Both the position numbers and the translations under genes were made by a program. The notes beneath the pieces are model-generated. The model did not search any database. It had not been told where the DNA came from and was given only the letters and a program-made list of their open reading frames with translations. A stretch of 64,000 nt of DNA from Actinoplanes siamensis (GTDB lineage Bacteria; Actinomycetota; Actinomycetes; Mycobacteriales; Micromonosporaceae): positions 1-64,000 of the forward strand of contig NZ_BOMW01000024.1 of the NCBI RefSeq assembly GCF_016862395.1, read 5' to 3'. Positions 61,624 through 64,000 of the stretch are shown one piece after another (the stretch's first letter is position 1; each line of letters begins with the position of its first letter).

Positions 61624-62777
61624 GGGACCTGCTCGAATGCCGCGTCGCTGGCCAGCACCGCGGCCCCGGTGACGCCGGCGCGGCCGCTCAGCTCGGAGAG
61701 CACGACCGGGAGGTTGCCGGTGGCCAGCGGCAGGGACCTGCGGTAGACGACGCTGCGGATCTCGGCCAGTAGTACGTGGCCGAGCTGCGCCAACCCACCC
61801 CCGATGACGATCATCGACGGATTGGCGAAGCTGACCAGAGCCGCCAGGACCCCGCCCACCCGGCGGCCGCCCTCGCGGATCAGCTTGATGCAGACCACGT
61901 CGCCCTCGGCCGCGCCGTCGGCGACGTCGCGGGCGGTGAGCCCGGCGGACCTGCCGAGCCGCTCGGCCAGCGCGGGGGAGGCCCCGGACCGGGCCGCGGC
62001 CAGCGCGTCCCGGGCCAGCGCGGCCCCGCTGAACACCGCCTCCAGGCAGCCGGTGTTCCCGCACGAGCAGGTCGGCCCGCCCGCGTCGACCTGGATGTGC
62101 CCGATGTCGCCGGCGCACCCGTCGACCCCGCGGTAGACACCCCCGGACAAGTGGATGCCGCAGCCGATCCCGGTGCCGATCTTGACGAACAGGAAGTCGT
62201 CGACCGATCGGGCCACCCCGCCGTGCCGCTCGCCGATCGCCATGATGTTGACGTCGTTGTCCACCACCACCGGGCAGCCGTGCTCGCGGGCCAGCAGCTC
62301 GCGCACCGGGTAGCGGTCCCAGCCGGGCATTATCGGCGGCGACACCGGCACCCCGTCGCGGAAGCTCACCGGGCCCGGCACGCCGATCCCGACCGCGTCC
62401 AAACGGTCGTAGACTCCCTCGGCGCGGGCCTTGGCGAGCAGCTCGCCCACCCGGTGCAGGATCGGTTTCGGTCCTTGGCGGATGTCCGTGGCCTCCCGAT
62501 ACGCCGCCAGCGTCTCCAGCCGCCCGTTCACCACCTCGACGTCTATCGAGCCGGCGCCCAGATCGACGGCGGCGAACCGCAGCCGCGGGTGGATCTCGAC
62601 CAGGGTGGAGCGGCGGCCGCCCCGCGAGGCGGCCATTCCGGCCTCGGTGACGAAACCGGCTCTGATCAGGCGCTCTATCTCGCCGGTCAGCCTCGGGCGG
62701 GTCAGGCCCAGGCGATCGCCGAGTTCGGCCCGGGAGACCGCGCCGTCGTCCCGGAGGGCACGAAGTATCGATAACAC
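61620..62777 (-). CDS. ROK-family transcriptional regulator
   Basis: This 385-aa protein has an N-terminal winged HTH (AVSRAELGDRLGLTRPRLTGEIERLI) and a ROK sugar-kinase-like domain: AVDLGAGSIDVEVV, GIGVPGPVSF, VVDNDVNIMAIGERH, FVKIGTGIGCGIHL, GDIGHIQVDAGGPTCSCGNTGCLE (zinc Cys triplet). It leads the sugar operon and overlaps its second gene, so it is probably a self-controlling sugar-responsive repressor. GTG at 62777; a short upstream in-frame region may hold an earlier start. Confidence 0.92.
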   Translation of the reverse strand: MLSILRALRDDGAVSRAELGDRLGLTRPRLTGEIERLIRAGFVTEAGMAASRGGRRSTLVEIHPRLRFAAVDLGAGSIDVEVVNGRLETLAAYREATDIRQGPKPILHRVGELLAKARAEGVYDRLDAVGIGVPGPVSFRDGVPVSPPIMPGWDRYPVRELLAREHGCPVVVDNDVNIMAIGERHGGVARSVDDFLFVKIGTGIGCGIHLSGGVYRGVDGCAGDIGHIQVDAGGPTCSCGNTGCLEAVFSGAALARDALAAARSGASPALAERLGRSAGLTARDVADGAAEGDVVCIKLIREGGRRVGGVLAALVSFANPSMIVIGGGLAQLGHVLLAEIRSVVYRRSLPLATGNLPVVLSELSGRAGVTGAAVLASDAAFEQVP

Positions 62778-63158
62778 GACTGACGCCTAACTCTCGGTGC
62801 TGTGTTCGCCGTCACGTTAGGGCGCTTCCGTCGATCGCGTCCATAGCTTCGCGCTTTGTGGACCGAACTTTTGTCGCTCCGTGCAAAAGTTCGGCCGGAG
62901 GACGGCGCCCAGCGCTTGCGCCGGCGCTCGTGCGGCGCGCTCCGGGACGCGGTCGCGCCGCGGCTCGCGCTCTCGCCCGAGCATCGCCCGCCGCTGCCGC
63001 GAGTGGGCCGCAGCACCGCGCGGGCCGCCCGGCGCCATGTGCACCGCGCGGGCCGCCCGGCGCGACGTGCGCCGTGCCGGGGGCCGTGCGACGCGCGCCG
63101 GGTGCCCGGTGGAACGCCGCGGAAAGGGTCGCGCGGGGTGGAGTGGCGCGGGGGAGGA
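62778..63158. other. Regulatory and repeat-bearing gap upstream of the ROK gene
   Basis: The left part holds the ROK promoter and palindrome (62862-62893). The right part is very GC-rich, with the 22-nt segment starting GCACCGCGCGGGCCGCCC present twice, from about 63013 and 63041, next to further GTGC/CGCG-rich variants. No credible gene was found. Confidence 0.5.
62862..62893. promoter_or_regulatory. Perfect 11-bp inverted repeat, candidate ROK operator
   Basis: CCGAACTTTTG (62862-62872) and CAAAAGTTCGG (62883-62893) flank a 10-bp spacer. It lies 85 bp before the ROK start, in a position suitable for control of the operon by its own regulator. Confidence 0.65.
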
Positions 63159-64000
63159 TCAGTCGCAGTCGAGGCTCTTCCGGAAGTCGGGGGTGACCTT
63201 TCCGGCGGCTACCTTGTCGGCCATCCTCCAGAAGCCCTCCGCCCAGTCGCCCTCGTCCACCATCGACCGCAGGACCTTCCAGTCGTGGCTGCTGCGCATC
63301 GCCTTCGCCGCCTTCGCCCGGGCCGTGGTGTCGCCGACCCGGTCGGCGCGCTCCCACTCGGCGATCCAGGCGCAGCCGACCTGCGCGGTGACCTGCGCGC
63401 CGAACTGGTACGGATCGTTGGTGCCGAAGGTGAGCAGCCGCCCGGTGTCGAAGTTCGGCGGCATCGGCACGTCGGCCAGCACCTTGTTGGCCGCCTCGGC
63501 GGCCCGCGCCGGCGTGACGATCTCCGGCGGCATGGCGGCGATGAACGTCGTCGCGTCGACGCGCTGGATCTTCGTCAGCAGGGCGTCGAACCCGGCGCGT
63601 GTCCAGTTGTCGCTGGTGCGCAACTCGGCGAAGGAGCCGTCACGGGCGTGCAGCAGGAGAGCGAAATCGCTGTCGCCGTAGGTGAAGACGTCGCCCGCCC
63701 AGTCGCCGATCGCGGACGGCTGCGGCTTGCTCACCGCCAACCGGTCGGTGTAGTAGCTCTGGTAGTACTTCGCCGGGTACCAGGTGATGTTCAGCGAGCG
63801 CTTGCCGTTCTCGAAGAAGATGTCGCCGCTCTCGTCGGCGAAGCCGTAGACGCTGGTGATCTTCCAGCCCGGCTCGGTGATCAGCAGCCGCGGGTTCTCC
63901 TCGGCGGCCTTGAGCGCGAACTCCCACGCGTCGGCGGCCGGCGCGGCGATCGAGATGTTCGGCAGCGGGGCGGCGTACTCCGTGGTGGAGCGCTCCCGCG
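63159..64000 (-). CDS. C-terminal part of an unidentified protein (runs out at the right edge)
   Basis: The minus-strand frame is open to the window end. Its visible 280 residues include APAADAWEFALKAAEENPRLL, TEPGWKITSVYGFADESGDIFFENGKRSLNITWYPAKYYQSYYTDRLAVSK and GDWAGDVFTYGDSDFALLLHARDGSF (in parts), ending DFRKSLDCD. The many aromatic and beta-type segments suggest a secreted or cell-surface domain. I do not know the family. Its start lies beyond the window. Confidence 0.7.
   Translation of the reverse strand, partial: RERSTTEYAAPLPNISIAAPAADAWEFALKAAEENPRLLITEPGWKITSVYGFADESGDIFFENGKRSLNITWYPAKYYQSYYTDRLAVSKPQPSAIGDWAGDVFTYGDSDFALLLHARDGSFAELRTSDNWTRAGFDALLTKIQRVDATTFIAAMPPEIVTPARAAEAANKVLADVPMPPNFDTGRLLTFGTNDPYQFGAQVTAQVGCAWIAEWERADRVGDTTARAKAAKAMRSSHDWKVLRSMVDEGDWAEGFWRMADKVAAGKVTPDFRKSLDCD

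Overview
The window is very GC-rich DNA with dense, GTG-rich coding, GTGA/ATGA stop-start overlaps and many lipoproteins, Tat-type signal peptides and LacI/ROK/TetR/PadR regulators. It also carries a DUF574 methyltransferase, CGNR and XRE regulators and a relic of a mycothiol-dependent nitroreductase. Together these indicate a filamentous actinomycete, most likely Micromonosporaceae (Actinoplanes-like). The genus is an inference. No rRNA, complete tRNA or CRISPR array was seen.

Positions 1-11.9 kb are an accessory, scarred region of lower GC than the rest. They hold a 17-nt block resembling a tRNA-Leu 3' end (possible att scar), an adenosine deaminase fragment fused to a VOC gene, a GAF protein, and Tn3 debris (deleted resolvase, res-like region, first codons of tnpA). 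They also hold a chimeric IS transposase, a secreted I36-type inhibitor, an IS1182 stub, an HflX-N protein and a regulator lacking its HTH. The most interesting locus is 8248-11557: a 49-aa Asp-rich peptide gene, a JmjC/cupin-4 2-oxoglutarate hydroxylase and a peptide-exporter-like ABC protein, all on the plus strand. It reads as a candidate RiPP-like cluster.

Positions 12-22.5 kb are mostly chromosomal housekeeping: an aldo/keto reductase with a LacI-type operator beside its LacI gene, two SDRs, an XRE regulator and a 5'-3' exonuclease. They are followed by twin lipoproteins, nadE with a CGNR regulator, and a divergent MBL-fold protein with a palindromic operator.

Positions 22.7-29.1 kb form a LacI-controlled operon: Tat lipoprotein binding protein, ABC ATPase, two permeases and D-mannonate dehydratase, probably sugar-acid uptake and catabolism. 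Positions 29-34.3 kb hold TusA-like, lipoprotein, TetR, LPG-synthase-like and acyltransferase genes with GC-rich tandem repeats and a frameshifted relic. Positions 34.3-38.1 kb are a second scarred zone with deleted or frameshifted IS110 copies, a cupin gene and decayed duplicates.

Positions 38-49.7 kb hold a TM2 protein, DUF574 methyltransferase, beta-lactamase-like protein, APH-like kinase, a PadR/HAAS pair with a perfect palindrome, and a membrane-anchored Hsp70-like protein. They also hold a HAD protein, two VOC proteins with an AraC regulator, a secreted EEP nuclease-like protein and DinB. Positions 49.7-55.6 kb are an oppABCDF-type peptide transporter. Positions 55.9-62.8 kb are a ROK-regulated ribose/inositol-type ABC operon ending in a Gfo/Idh/MocA dehydrogenase and a sugar isomerase. 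The window ends inside an unidentified gene.
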